Positions 10,667 to 20,962 of a stretch of DNA of 64,000 nucleotides are shown piece by piece; position 1 is the stretch's first letter; each line of letters opens with the position of its first letter. Position numbers and translations under genes: made by a program. The stretch is from Cephalopachus bancanus. Its lineage: Eukaryota > Chordata > Mammalia > Primates > Tarsiidae. Where the stretch lies: contig JAPVLO010000894.1 of NCBI GenBank assembly GCA_027257055.1, positions 62,001-126,000 of the forward strand, given 5' to 3'. Under the pieces are notes generated by a model. That model was not told the DNA's origin, ran no database searches, and saw only the letters and a program-made list of their open reading frames with translations.

Positions 10667-10940
10667 CATGGCTCCTTTGGCCCCCGGGGTAAGGATGGGC
10701 GCCTTGACCCCGCTGTGGCTTCCCGTGGCCCTTAGGGTGAGCACGGGGCCTGGACCCTACTGTGGCTCCCGTGGCGCCCCAGGGTGAGGACTCTGGGCTT
10801 CCACCCTGCCGTGGCTCCCCATGGCCCTTGGGTGAGGACAGGGGCTTTGACCCTGCTGTGGCTCCCCCTGGCCCCCTGGGTAAGGATGGGGCCTGGGCCC
10901 TGCTATGGCTCCCTGTGGCCCTGGGGCGAGGCCGGTCCTC
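10667..10940 (+). repeat. Minisatellite, 47-50 bp unit, about 5.7 copies
   Basis: Each unit reads roughly TGGCTCCC.TGGCCCTTGGGT then GAGGA..GGGGCCTTGACCCTGC. Units start near 10670, 10717, 10763, 10812, 10859 and 10906. Divergence between units suggests an old array. Confidence 0.85.
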
Positions 10941-11570
10941 ACCGCATGCGACTGGCCCTGCACCTGCAGGAGGAAGCCCCGGACCGTCCTGGCGCTCACC
11001 CGTTCCTCCGTGTATTTTTCCACAGCAAAACCTGCATGGGTTTGGGGCTATGAATGTGGCGGCGTCAAACAAGCGAGACCAGTCCTCACCGGTTCTGGAG
11101 CCAGAAGTCTGAAGTCAGGGTGTGGGCCTCTGTCCCCTCAGAGGCTCCCGGCCACCCTCCTCCGCCCCTCCAGCTCCTGGTTCTGCCCGTGTCCCCGGCG
11201 CGCCTTGGCCTGTGGCCACATCACTGCATCCCACCTCTGTCTCCGCGCGGGCTTCTCCTCTGCGTCTCTGCGTCCTTTCTTCCTCTTGCAAAGCCCCGTC
11301 GTCGGACTCAGGGTCACCCAGCCCCGGCGTGCTCTTACCTGGAGATTCTGAGCCAAGTAATTGCAGAGAGACACTGGACAAAGGACGCCCCTCCAGCCGG
11401 GCTGGGACGGGTCACACCTCAGCCCCCCGCCCAGCTGCGTGGCAGCCTCTCAGAGGGTCGGCCTCCACACCGGCCCCTCGCGTGTCCGTCCAGAACTCAC
11501 CTCCTCCTGGGAGCCTCCGGACTCCGCAGGCCCCCCAAGCTCCCTCCCAGAGTTGGTGGGTGGTAGGGTG
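10941..11570. other. GC-rich single-copy DNA, no feature seen
   Basis: Pyrimidine-rich in places. No gene is supported. Confidence 0.4.
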
Positions 11571-11580
11571 GGATGTCTTT

Positions 11581-11880
11581 CTTTTTTTTTTTTTTTTTTT
11601 TTGAGTTGGAGTCTCACTCTGTCGCCCAGACTGGAGTGCAGTGGCCGCTCCCGGCCACCGCAGCCTCGACCTGCTGGGCTCCGGCGATCCTTCCGCCTCA
11701 GCCTCCGAGTAGCCAGAATAACAGGCGTGCACTACCACGCCCAGCTAATTTTTTGATTTATTGTAGAGATGAGGTCTCGCCAAGTTGCCCAGGCGGTCTC
11801 GAACCCGCGGGCTCAGGCAATCCACTCACCTCAACCTCCCAAAAGCGCAGGATTACAGGCTGAGCCACCGAGCCCGGCTT
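11581..11880 (-). repeat. L-Alu, full length
   Basis: A long poly-T (tail) leads into GAGTTGGAGTCTCACTCTG. The left monomer shows GGTCTCGAACCCGCGGGCTC. TSD GGATGTCTTT is at 11571-11580 and 11881-11890. Confidence 0.92.
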
Positions 11881-11927
11881 GGATGTCTTTTTTACTTGAG
11901 AAGCCTTCAGGTTTATTTACAAAAATA

Positions 11928-12217
11928 GGCCGGGCTCGGTGGCTCAGCCTGTAATCCCAGCACCTTGGGAGGCTGAGGCGAGTGAATTGCCTAAACCCAG
12001 TTTTGAGACCAGCCCAGGCAACTTGGCAAGACCTTGTCTCTACAATAAATCAAAAATTAGCTGGGCATGGTAGCGCACACATGTAGTTCCGGTTACGCGG
12101 AAGGTTGAGGCAGAAGGATCGCTGGCGCCCAGCAGGTCAACACTGGGGTGGCCATGAGTGTGCCACTGCACTCCAGCCTGGGTAACAGAGTGAGAATCCA
12201 ACTCAAAAAAAAAAATG
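11928..12217 (+). repeat. L-Alu, full length
   Basis: GGCCGGGCTCGGTGGCTCAG at the start, CTACAATAAATCAAAAATTAG linker, and a GAATCCAACTC(A)11 end. Confidence 0.9.
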
Positions 12218-12317
12218 TTTTCTGAAAAAGCAAACTAAAAGCATTGCCAAAAGAGTGCACTCACTTTGTCCCCTCCCTAGATCCACTGTCCAGAAATCCT
12301 CTCAGTAGGTAGATACA

Positions 12318-12371
12318 CTCAGTATAGTCCCTGGTACACAGTAGGCGCTCTATAAATGTTTGAATACATGA
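12318..12371 (+). repeat. L2/MIR tail fragment
   Basis: TAGTCCCTGGTACACAGTAGG then CGCTCTATAAATGTTTGAATA matches the shared L2/MIR 3' end. Confidence 0.7.
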
Positions 12372-12440
12372 GTGGCCGGTGCTGGGTTGGAAACAGAGAG
12401 ATGAAGCCACCACTTCAGGTCCTCGGGAATTCGCCGGGGT

Positions 12441-12500
12441 ACACTCTTTATGGTGCCTAGTCCAGAGCGGGGTACACAGTTGGTGCTCCATAAACGGTGG
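12441..12500 (+). repeat. L2/MIR tail fragment
   Basis: GTGCCTAGTCCAGAGCGGGGT, ACACAGTTGGTGCTCCATAAA. It is similar in type to the one 120 bp upstream. Confidence 0.6.
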
Positions 12501-12924
12501 TGGTGGCTGTGGAGTTGCCCGTGGGGTCCCCTTCACCTTGACTGCCATCCCCAGCAGGGGAGCTCTTGGTGCAGTCAGGGCTGAACCCAGGCTAGGGTGA
12601 GCCCAGAGGCTGGGGTGTGGGTGGAGGGCGGCCGCTGCCAGCTGTGGGAGTCTGCCCCCGGGCCCTGGGACCTGCTGATTCCTCCGGCCCTGGCCCTGGG
12701 GCAGCTTTCAGCATCCATGTCTTCTGTCACCAGCTGTCACCCGGACGCCAGGCCCTCTGGGAGGAGCGCTGGTCAAGCCGCCGGCATTTCGAGTTCCCCC
12801 ATGCCAGGGGCCGCGTACGTGCCAGCATGGGACCGGGAGCGGCCCTGCTTCCTCACAGAGCCTGGGGTCTGCGGGGGAGGCCACCAGACACAAGCCCGTG
12901 AGACGGCAGGCCCGAGCACCGAGG
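12501..12924. other. Single-copy DNA, no feature seen
   Basis: No repeat or exon is recognised. Confidence 0.4.
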
Positions 12925-13060
12925 AGGCAGGCCAGGGAGGCTCGGGGTGAGCCAGGAAGACCTCCGGGGGAGGTGACGTTGGAGCAGAGCCCTCACGAGG
13001 GAGGGATGCCCGAGGGGGAGGCTGCCTTTCAGGTCTCAGGAGGAGACTGGCCACGAAGGA
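12925..13060 (-). repeat. L2 internal fragment
   Basis: GGAAGACCTCCGGGGGAGGTGACGTTGGAGC resembles the antisense L2 'aggcctccctgaggaggtgacatttgagc' stretch. The boundary beyond 13060 is unclear and could reach about 13190. Confidence 0.5.
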
Positions 13061-13547
13061 GGGGGGTGAGTGGGAGGGGCGAGGACAGAGGGGCAGGAAG
13101 GGGCACACTCCCCGGGGCTCTGTGGCTGAGGTGAGGCCCGGACGGTTCTGAGCACAGGAGGGGCATGGCCGGCGTGGTCTCGTGAGGGTCCGTGGCCTCA
13201 CGTCGCTGCTGTCGGGCTGGGCGTCCTCTGCCGCAAGCCTGCCCTGGGCATGGCGGGACCTCTGCCGCCTCCCTGGCCTCTACCCGCTGGAGGCCGGCAG
13301 CTGCCCCAGGGTGAAAAACAAAGCTCTCCAGGCACTGCCCTGTCCCCCGCTGGGGACCTGCTGGAGGCCGCTGTGAAGCGGCTGCCTGAGGTGAGGCTGG
13401 ACTCTGACCGCAGCTCCAGGATGGTGGTGATGCCAGATCTCGCTGTGAGGGCAGCCTCAAGGAAATTCCGGATTCAGCGGCACAGGCAGGGGTGGGCCTC
13501 CCCGCGGCCTTCCCGTCCGAAGCCTTCTGTGTGGGGCCACCCCACCT
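13061..13547. other. GC-rich DNA, no clear feature
   Basis: Possibly a decayed L2 continuation. No exon is recognised. Confidence 0.35.
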
Positions 13548-13690
13548 CCATGTGGCCTCACCTGAGTCTCACGACGCCTTTCGAGGCCGGCACCCTGGGA
13601 AGTCCCGGGTGCAGAGGAGGATGCAGGGGCTCGGGGAGGCTGAGTGACTTGCCCGAGCCCACACAGCCAGTCGGGTGTGGGGAGAGGGAA
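13548..13690 (-). repeat. MIR fragment
   Basis: GGCTGAGTGACTTGCCCGAGC then CCACACAGCCAGTCGGGTGTG matches the antisense MIR core. Confidence 0.7.
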
Positions 13691-13693
13691 AGG

Positions 13694-14005
13694 CTTTCTT
13701 TTCTTTTTTTTTTTTTGTTTTTGAGTTGGAGTCTCACTCCGTCGCCCAGACTGGAGTGCAGTGGCCGCTCCCGGCCACCGCAGCCTCGACCTGCTGGGCT
13801 CCAGCGATCCTTCCGCTTCAGCCTTCCGAGTAGCCGGAATTACAGGCGCGCACTACCACGCCCAGCTAATTTTTTTTTTTATTTATTGTAGAGATGAGGT
13901 CTCACCAATTTGCCCAGGCAGGTCTCGAACCCGCGGGCTCAGGCAATCCACTCGCCTCGGCCTCCCAAAGCGCGGGATTACAGGCTGAGCCACCAAGCCC
14001 GGCTT
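13694..14005 (-). repeat. L-Alu, full length
   Basis: T-rich tail, GAGTTGGAGTCTCACTCCG, GGTCTCGAACCCGCGGGCTC and GAGCCACCAAGCCCGGC. It sits directly at the end of the MIR. Confidence 0.9.
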
Positions 14006-14144
14006 TTTGGCTTTATTTTCTAACTTTGAATTGTCCGCATCTTCTAAAGTTTCCTCGGGGAATGTGTTTCTCTTTTGCCACCAGAAAGAAACGAAAGGGT
14101 GTGTTGGCTCGTAGCTTGAAGAGGGATTCTTCGCGAAACTGCTC

Positions 14145-14215
14145 CCACTCCCTTCTGAACCGCTGACTGTCCCCGTGCCTCAGTTTCCCCTTGGCTGCAG
14201 GGCTAGTGGCACGAT
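14145..14215 (+). repeat. MIR core fragment (weak)
   Basis: CCCCGTGCCTCAGTTTCCCC resembles the sense MIR core. The flanks are too decayed to extend it. Confidence 0.45.
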
Positions 14216-14625
14216 AGTGGACCCACACTGTGGGGAGGGCCCATCAGCAATGGCTTCAGAAGAAGTGAGGTGCGCACACTGCCATCCTGCTTTAGGCGTG
14301 GATCCAGGGCGTCCAGAGGTTCCTACGTGAGTCCTCAAGGACACAGCCCAGGCACCTGTGGTCACTGTGGCCTCAGTCCTGAGCATGGGCTGCGACCCAC
14401 ACATGGATCAGCAGGGGCCTGGAGTCTAGGCCACGGTGCAGCTCATGGTGGAATACTATGCAGTGGTGAAAATGGGTGAGAGGCTGCAGGGAGGGTGGGT
14501 AGGCTGTCAGGTGAGGGAATCAAAGCATCCAACGTGTTGGTGCTATTGGCAAAAACAAAAACAAAACGGTCACAAGAATACATGTGACAGCCTGTGGACC
14601 CTCAGGCAATGTCTAGAAAGCAGCG
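14216..14625. other. Low-feature DNA with a possible L1 scrap
   Basis: TGGAATACTATGCAGTGGTGA at about 14450-14470 resembles a phrase near the end of L1 ORF2 (tggaatactatgcagcc). Nothing else supports it. Confidence 0.35.
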
Positions 14626-14639
14626 GAAGCCATTGTGGT

Positions 14640-14778
14640 TTAAAAAAATTTTTTTTCTGTAAAGACAGCGTCTTGCTATGTTGCCCAGGCTGGGCTAAAA
14701 CTCCCGGCCTCACAGTGATCCTCCTGACTCGGGCTCCCAAAACGCTGGGATGACAAGTATGAGCCACTGCACCCATCA
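14640..14778 (-). repeat. Alu left monomer (FLAM-like)
   Basis: Poly-T/TTTCTGTAAAGACAGCGTCTTGC to TATGAGCCACTGCACCC. It is the first of several insertions into the GAAGCCATTGT target (14626-14636). Confidence 0.8.
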
Positions 14779-14784
14779 GAAGCC

Positions 14785-15000
14785 TTTTTTTTTTTTTTTG
14801 AGTTGAAATCTCATTCTGTCATCCAGGCTGGAGTGCAGTGGCCGCTCCCGGCCACCGCAGCCTCGACCTGCTGGGCTCTGGCGATTCTTCCGCCTCAGCC
14901 TTCCGAGTAGCTGGAACTACAGGCGTGCACTACCATGCCTGGCTCATTTTGATTTATTGAAGAGATGAGGTCTCACCAAGTTGCCCAGGAGGGTCACGAA
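14785..15000 (-). repeat. L-Alu, 5'-truncated at the T-loop
   Basis: The tail and right monomer are complete, but the left monomer stops at GGGTCACGAA, so the sense 5' end reads TTCGTGACCCTCC. Full-length copies read TTCGAGACCCGCC. It is one of three copies with this start and this A to T change. Confidence 0.85.
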
Positions 15001-15002
15001 TA

Positions 15003-15298
15003 ATTTTTTTATTTTTTATTTTTTTGAGTTGGAGTCTCACTCTGTCCCCCAGGCTGGAGTGCAGTGGCCGCTCCCGGCCGCCGCAGCCTCGCCTGCTGGG
15101 CTCCGGCGATCCTTCCGCCTCAGCCTTCCGAGTAGCCGGAACTACAGGTGCGCGCTACCACGCCTGGCTGATTTTTTGATTTATTGTAGAGATGAGGTCT
15201 CGCTGCCCAGGCGGGTCTCGAACCCGCGGGCTCAGGCAATCCACTCAACTCAGCCTCCCAAAGGCGGGGGATTACAGGCTGAGCCACCGAGCCCGGCC
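15003..15298 (-). repeat. L-Alu, full length, short-linker subtype
   Basis: Sense CGAACCCG/T-arm region is perfect (GCGGG TTCGAGA CCCGC) and is followed by GGGCAGCGAGACC. The outer duplicate GAAGCCATTGT lies at 15300-15310. Confidence 0.9.
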
Positions 15299-15310
15299 AG
15301 AAGCCATTGT

Positions 15311-15589
15311 TAAACAGGAGCAGGGCTGAGTTTTGGGGATCAGCTTTTTCCTTCCCAGTTATTACTTATGATTACCAAATAGCTCAGGCCCAGGAAGAAA
15401 ATATAAAGAATAGCATCTCCCACCCCCAGCCTGAGAAAGAAAAGACTGGAGAGAAAAGAGCCCCCAGGACTCCCCCAACTCCCCACCCAGAGAACTGGCA
15501 CTCGGAGCCCTCCCCACAAGTGTCTTCTCTTGGACCGCTCACAGAGCATGCCCTGGGTTTTATTGGGGTTTCAATTCTTTCGCTTTATT
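15311..15589. other. Single-copy DNA, no feature seen
   Basis: A-rich to neutral sequence, with no repeat or exon recognised. Confidence 0.35.
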
Positions 15590-15706
15590 TTATTTTAGAG
15601 ACAGGACCTCCCTCTGTCACCCAGGCTGGTCCTGAACTCCTGGCCTCAAGGCATCCTCCCGCCCGGGCCTCCCAAAGCGCTGGATGGCAGGCTGAGCCCA
15701 GCCAGC
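15590..15706 (-). repeat. Alu left monomer (FLAM-like)
   Basis: TAGAGACAGGACCTCCCTCTG to GGATGGCAGGCTGAGCCCAGCC. Confidence 0.75.
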
Positions 15707-16070
15707 CACGTGGGGTTCTGCCTTCCCTTCTGTGGTTCCCCTTCCCGCAGGGAGGCAGCCCGGCCACGCTCACGGCCGCTCCTGCTGGGGACCCCGGGAG
15801 GGGAGAGGAGCCCGGCCGCGGCCGCCCGCTTCGAGGCCGGGCCCAGAGCCAGCAGGCTGGAGCCAGGCGGCCGCCCGGCTCTCACAGCCGCTTTTGATAA
15901 AGCCCCTCTGTGCGCGGGGCGGGGGCCGGCCGGCTGGAGCCAGCTCGCATATGGAGGCCAGCACAGGCCCGGGGCGGCCGGCGCAGCCGACAGCGGCGCC
16001 ACCCGGAGCCACACGCGGCCCTGGGTAAACACGCCGGCGCCCACCCAGCGCTCGCCTTCCGCCCACAAGG
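15700..16070. promoter_or_regulatory. CpG island 2
   Basis: Dense CpG in GGAGGGGAGAGGAGCCCGGCC to about CAGCGCTCGCCTTCCGCCC, with a central CTTTTGATAAAG (GATA-like) at about 15888-15900 and a CATATG E-box at about 15947. No exon is assigned. Confidence 0.6.
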
Positions 16071-16239
16071 CTGCCTTTCTTCTCGGACCCGGGCTGGGGC
16101 CCCACCAGCATTCCTCCCGGGAACCGGGCAGAAAGGCTGTGACCTCCAGGCCGGGCGGTGCGGGAGGGGGCTTGGGAAAGCACCCACTACGTGCTGGCCC
16201 CGGCACAGCCTGGCTCACTGCCCAGGGCAGCCGGGACAG

Positions 16240-16420
16240 AAGGGCGAGGGCGTGGGCCAGCTCCTGCTGTGTGGCCTCAGTCAGTCCCTCACCCTCTCTG
16301 AGCCTGTTTCCTCGTTTGTGAAATGGGGATAATAACGGCCCCTCTCTCAGAGGGTTCCATGACGACTAACGTCACTGTAAGGAACTGCTGGGGACAGCGC
16401 CTGGCCACAGCACTCCATGG
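16240..16420 (+). repeat. MIR, long fragment
   Basis: GTGTGGCCTCAGTCAGTCCC, CTCTCTGAGCCTGTTTCCTC, GTTTGTGAAATGGGGATAAT and CAGCGCCTGGCCACAGCACTC are in sense MIR order. Confidence 0.9.
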
Positions 16421-17079
16421 GGTGGCCCCACAAAGCCTCCTGGGGACAGAGCCCGAGGTGGCTGTTCTGTGCTGCTGGAGACCGTGGACAGCGGCTGTGT
16501 CTCTGCTCAGTCGAGCAGGAAGGGCCGTCCCCGCCTGGGCTCCCCTCCCTCAGAACCGTCCCCCGCCTGGTTCTGCCTCTGGCTTGCTCGGGCCAGGCTG
16601 CTGCCCCCATGACCTCCAGGGTCAGCCCTGCCCAGCCCAGCCCAGGGTGGCCCCCAGCAGGTGTGGGTGCAGGTCAGGGTTCCACACCCCTTTCCTTGGG
16701 GGATCAAGACCCAGAGCCAGCCTGGGGGACCGCGGGCCTGCGACCCTCGCCCGTGCCAAGCTGTGGGCTCTGGGGTAGTGGGGGAGAGAGCAGCCAGGTC
16801 TCCCGATGCAGCCCCAGGCCCTGTGCAACTTTGTACGCCGGCCACCTCCCTGACCCTGTTTTGTCGCTGCGGAGGGCCAAGAACATCAGTGGCAGTTGTG
16901 TCGGGTGACGGGGGCTGTGGGGGAGGACCACAGCATGCAGCGGTCTGAGTAAATCAGGGCGGCTTCTTGGAGGAGGAAGGAGTGTGAGGAAGAAGGGGGC
17001 GTGTCCCGTCCCATCACCGAACCTTCCGGCCGTCCCGCCGCTCACTGCTCCTGCCACCCCATTCTGCAGACCAGGAACC
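16421..17079. other. GC-rich single-copy DNA, no feature seen
   Basis: A possible decayed antisense MIR scrap lies near 17045-17110. No exon is recognised. Confidence 0.4.
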
Positions 17080-17366
17080 GGAGGCCCGGAGGGCGGAAAT
17101 GTTCAGGCGCTCCGGCAGTCCGAGCGCGAGCCGCATCTGGGCCCGCAGGCAGTGAAGCCCCTGCCGCCCTCCCTCGGGCCCCGCCCGGCCCGCCGCCCGC
17201 AGGAGCGCCCCCACCGCGGTCCGCACCCACCCCGGCCGCCCGCGCCTTCCGGCCTCGGCTTCCCCCGCTGAGCCCGGGCCCGCCTCCACCGCGCTCGGGC
17301 GGGGGGGCGCGGGGTCTCCACCTGCCGCCCCCGCCCCTCGTGAACCTGCTCGCCAGGCCGGAGCCA

Positions 17367-17431
17367 GCCGCCATCTGGGGCGACGCGCTGTTTATGGAGC
17401 CGGGCGGCGGCCCCGGCCCTGACCCGCCAAT
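17367..17431. promoter_or_regulatory. YY1-like and CCAAT motifs
   Basis: GCCGCCATCTGG at 17367-17378 and CCAAT at 17427-17431, about five helical turns apart, upstream of the GC-box array. Matches by eye only. Confidence 0.4.
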
Positions 17432-17688
17432 CTGGAAGCGATTAGCGGGCGGGAGCGTTTGCAGTTCTCATCAGCGCGCCGGGACCCCCGGCCCCCGCCC
17501 GGAGCCGCCCGGAGCCGCCCGGAGCCGGGGCCGCGCTGGGGGTCTCCGAGGAGCCCCGTCTCGCAGGGCACGGCAGCTCGGACCCGCGCCAAGGCCGCGG
17601 GCGAGAACCGCGGGGGCGGCGGAGGGGGCCACACGCGGGCCGGCGCGGGGCGGGGGGGGCGCGGGCGGGGCGGGGGAGGTGGGGGCGG

Positions 17689-17835
17689 GGCGGGGCCACA
17701 CGCGCGGGCGGGGCGGGGCCACACGCCGGGCGGGCGGGCCACACGCCGGGGGGCGGGGCCACACGCCGGCGGGGCGGGCCACACGCCGGGCGGGGCGGGG
17801 CCACACGCCGGCGGGGGCGGGGCCACACCGGGCGG
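17689..17835 (+). repeat. GC-box minisatellite, 20-23 bp unit, 7 copies
   Basis: Units of GGGCGGGGCCACACGCC. CCACAC recurs at 17696, 17719, 17739, 17759, 17779, 17801 and 17823, with an outlier at 17629. Each unit carries a Sp1/KLF-type GC box (GGGGCGGGGC or GGGGCGGGCC). Confidence 0.9.
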
Positions 17836-18115
17836 GGCGGGGCTTGTCGCGCCGCCGGGCTGTGAAGGCCCCTAGAATGCCAGGAAAAAAGCACCGCTCC
17901 GACGCGACACGCGAGGAGACGGAGGGTCCAGCGTGGACAGTCGCGCCCTCCCCTCCCCGGCCCCGCCGCCCCGCCGGGCAAAGCCACCGTCGCGTCTCTC
18001 TGGTCTGCTGAGATGCTGTGAGCATCTGCGCACATATCTGTCAGTCATTCTTTCGACGTGCTTAACTAGTTTTTTTTAATTTTTGTCTCTGTTTTCTTTA
18101 AAAATATTGATATAT

Positions 18116-18405
18116 GGCCGGGCTCGGTGGCTCAGCCTGTAATCCCAGCGCTTTGGGAGGCCGAGGTGAGTGGATTGCCTGAGCCCACGAGTTCGAGACC
18201 CGCCCTGGCAACTTGGCAAGACCTCATCTCTACAGTAAATCAAAAACTAGCCGGGCGTGGTAGTGCGCGCCTGTAGTTCCAGCTACTTGGCAGGCTGAGG
18301 CGGAAGGATCGCGGGGCCCAGCAGATCGAGGCAGCGGTGGCCAGAAGCGTGCCACTGCACTCCAGTTTGGGCAACAGAATGAGACTCCAACACACACAAA
18401 AAAAA
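18116..18405 (+). repeat. L-Alu, full length
   Basis: GGCCGGGCTCGGTGGCTCAG to GAGACTCCAACACACAC. It faces the Alu at 18420, forming an inverted pair with about a 15 bp gap. Confidence 0.9.
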
Positions 18406-18419
18406 TTAAAATATATATT

Positions 18420-18703
18420 TTTTTTAATCGGAGTCTCCCTCTGTCACCTAGGCTGGAGGGCAGTGGCACGCTCTCGGCTACCGCAGTCTCGACTTGCTGG
18501 GCCCAGGCAATCCCTCTGCCTCAGCCTTCTAAGTAGCTGGAAACCCAGGCACGCACCACCATGCCCGGCTAATTTTTCAGTTTATTGTAGAGATGAGGTC
18601 TCACCAAGTTGGCCAGGCTGGTCTCAAACCCCTGGACTCAGGCAATACTTGGCCTCCGCCTCTCAAAGTGCTGGGATTACAGGCATGAGCCACCATGCCC
18701 GTC
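18420..18703 (-). repeat. Alu, intermediate type, full length
   Basis: TCGGAGTCTCCCTCTGTCACC to CATGAGCCACCATGCCCG. The linker has CTACAATAAACTG (sense). Confidence 0.88.
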
Positions 18704-18753
18704 CCCAGTAATTTCTTGATATATTTGTGAATGAGTTGTTAGAGGTGCTGAAC

Positions 18754-19047
<294 letters not shown>

Positions 19048-19120
19048 TGTCTACATTTTTCTACAAGTGTCAGCTCACTTTTTCTTCTACCCCTCCCCTT
19101 CCTTTTCTATCCTTGGAATT

Positions 19121-19422
19121 TTTTTTTTTTTTTTTTTTGAGTTGGGGTCTCACTCCCTCACCCAGACTGGAGTGCAGTGGCCGCTCCCGGCCACCGCAGC
19201 CTCGACCTGCTGGGCTCCGGCGATCCTTCTGCCTCAGCCTTCCAAGTAGCTGGAACTACAGGCACGCACTACCACACCCGGCTAATTTTTTTTTGATTTG
19301 TTGTAGAGATGAGGTCTCGTCAAGTTGCCCAGGCGGGTCTCGAACCTGCAGGCTCAGGCAATCCACTCACCTTGGCCTCCCAAAGTGCTGGGATTACAGG
19401 CTGAGCCACCGAGCCTGGCCTC
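19121..19422 (-). repeat. L-Alu, full length
   Basis: Long poly-T, GAGTTGGGGTCTCACTCCC, and GAGCCACCGAGCCTGGCC at the 5' end. TSD TCCTTGG(A/G)ATT is at 19110-19120 and 19423-19433. Confidence 0.92.
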
Positions 19423-19455
19423 TCCTTGGGATTAATTCATACTTCTACTACTCCC

Positions 19456-19478
19456 ACTGCTAATAATAATAATAATAC
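19456..19478. repeat. (TAA)n microsatellite
   Basis: CTAATAATAATAATAATACG. It sits at the 5' end of the antisense MIR below, where the MIR tail can seed such runs. Confidence 0.8.
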
Positions 19479-19499
19479 GATAACAGTAACAGCCACAGC

Positions 19500-19745
19500 A
19501 AGATTTCTGTCGGGCTTCCTCTGTGCCAGACACAGCTCCGACGATACCGACAATGAACTCGTCCATCACAGATGGAGTGACCTTGTCACAAGGTTCTACT
19601 GTTATCCTTGTCCCCATTTTGTAGACAAGGAACCAGGAGCACAGAGAAGCAACACATGTGCCCAGCGCCACACAGCAGTCACGGGCAGAGTGAGGTTTGG
19701 GCCCAGCTTGTCGGCCTCCCAGCCTGTGCTCTGAAACTCTGCACC
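19500..19745 (-). repeat. MIR, near full length
   Basis: CTCTGTGCCAGACACAGCTCC, GTCCCCATTTTGTAGACAAGG, AAGCAACACATGTGCCCAGC and CGCCACACAGCAGTCACGGGC follow antisense MIR order. Confidence 0.9.
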
Positions 19746-20252
19746 GTCCTGTCTATCCCGAGACTCCAGAACCTTCTGCTGTCCGATGGGTCCTGGTGGG
19801 CTGGGGCGCCGCACCCCTGGGCTGTTTCCATCGTGAGCTGGGAGAGCCGTGCCGAGAAGACCCGGGGGGCGTTATCCCAGGGTGGGGTGGGGGTGGTCCA
19901 CTCCCAGAAGGGGCCGGGCTGGTCAGAGACTGGAGCAGCCCTTGGGCCCAGGGCCATTGCCCAGCTGTCCTCCGTGGGGACGTGCTGCTGACGCCTGACC
20001 CTGTCCCCGCGAGGAGGGAGGACGCTTGGCCACCACATCCTGGGCCTGTGTCCAGGGCCTCGGGCTGGGCCCATCCACGTGAGGCCACCTCCCCCTCTGT
20101 GTATGGACAGGAGTCGCGTGTCCCCTCTGGTCTCCCCGCATCCAGCTCGTCCTCCCACCCAGTCCACGCCTCTGCTGCAGCTGGCACGAACCTCCTGAGG
20201 CTTGATGGGAGCCCCCAGAGCCTGGAGCGGAGCCCTGCGCATGGCGGGTGCG
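19746..20252. other. Single-copy DNA, no feature seen
   Basis: GC-rich, with no repeat or exon recognised. Confidence 0.4.
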
Positions 20253-20305
20253 CGGGAGCATTTGTGGAACGCGTGCTTGGGTGAATGCAAGGAGGATGAA
20301 TGAGA
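20253..20305 (+). repeat. L2 tail scrap (weak)
   Basis: GAGCATTTGTGGAACGCGTGC and GGGTGAATGCAAGGAGGATGA hint at a decayed L2 3' end. Confidence 0.35.
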
Positions 20306-20705
20306 GTCCTGAGCGGCCCCGCCCGGCGGCCTGGAGGGCTCTGTCAGCATCACAGCTGCCCTGAGGACCGCGGAGGCCAGGCCTGGCCCTGGGAGCGGCC
20401 AACGGAGAAAGACGCAGAGAAGGGTTCATCAAGCATCCACCTCCCGCAGCCCGTCAGCCCATCACACAGACGGGGAGACCGAGCCCCGGCACTCGCTGCA
20501 GTCGGCCGTTGTCGAGTCTCCAGGGCAGGGGTGGGGGGACGGCGGAGAACCAGCCGGGCATGAACTCTGGTTTTTCAGAGCTGATCTGAGACACAAACCT
20601 GACGGGGGCTGGAGCAGATGAACCGGAGGGTGCGGCCCAGCCCCTCAGCGATGCCGCCCGAGACCTGTGCTGACGTGACACCCCCACACGTGTGCTTGTT
20701 CAGAA
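20306..20705. other. Single-copy DNA, no feature seen
   Basis: A weak antisense MIR-like phrase (CACAGACGGGGAGACCGAG) lies at about 20464. Otherwise empty. Confidence 0.35.
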
Positions 20706-20962
20706 GGCTGGATCGCGCCTGTAATCCCAGCGCTTTGGGAGCCTGAGGTGGGAGGACCGCTGGGGCCCAGGAGTTCAACACCTCATCTCTACAAAAATAA
20801 AAAGCGAGCCATGCATGGTGGTGCACACCTGTAATCCTAGCTCCTTGGGAGACTGAGGCAGGAGGACCGCCTGAGCCCAGGAGGTCGAGGCTGCAGTGAG
20901 CTGTGATCGCACCACCGCAGCCTGGGCGGTGGCGTGAGACCCTGTCTCTGAATGAAGGAATG
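20706..20962 (+). repeat. Alu, AluJ-like, partial left arm
   Basis: Starts GGCTGGATCGCGCCTGTAATC. The left monomer is shortened (AGGAGTTCAACACCTCATCTC), and the right monomer ends GTGAGACCCTGTCTC. Confidence 0.85.

Larger units (their letters stand above)
17080..17990. promoter_or_regulatory. CpG island 3, promoter-like
   Basis: About 0.9 kb of dense CpG with a YY1-like GCCGCCATCTGG (17367-17378), a CCAAT box in CGCCAATC (17427-17431), a triplicated CGGAGCCGCC near 17501-17527 and a Sp1-rich minisatellite. This is a candidate TATA-less promoter. Transcript direction is not determined and no coding exon is recognised. Confidence 0.65.

Noticed and set aside
15940..15955. SRF CArG box at CGCATATGGA
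   Set aside because: It does not fit CC(A/T)6GG. It is an E-box-like CATATG only.
17001..18011. 336-codon frame across CpG island 3
   Set aside because: It runs through the GC-box minisatellite and gives low-complexity Gly/Arg/Ala/Pro. A long stop-free frame is expected at this base composition.
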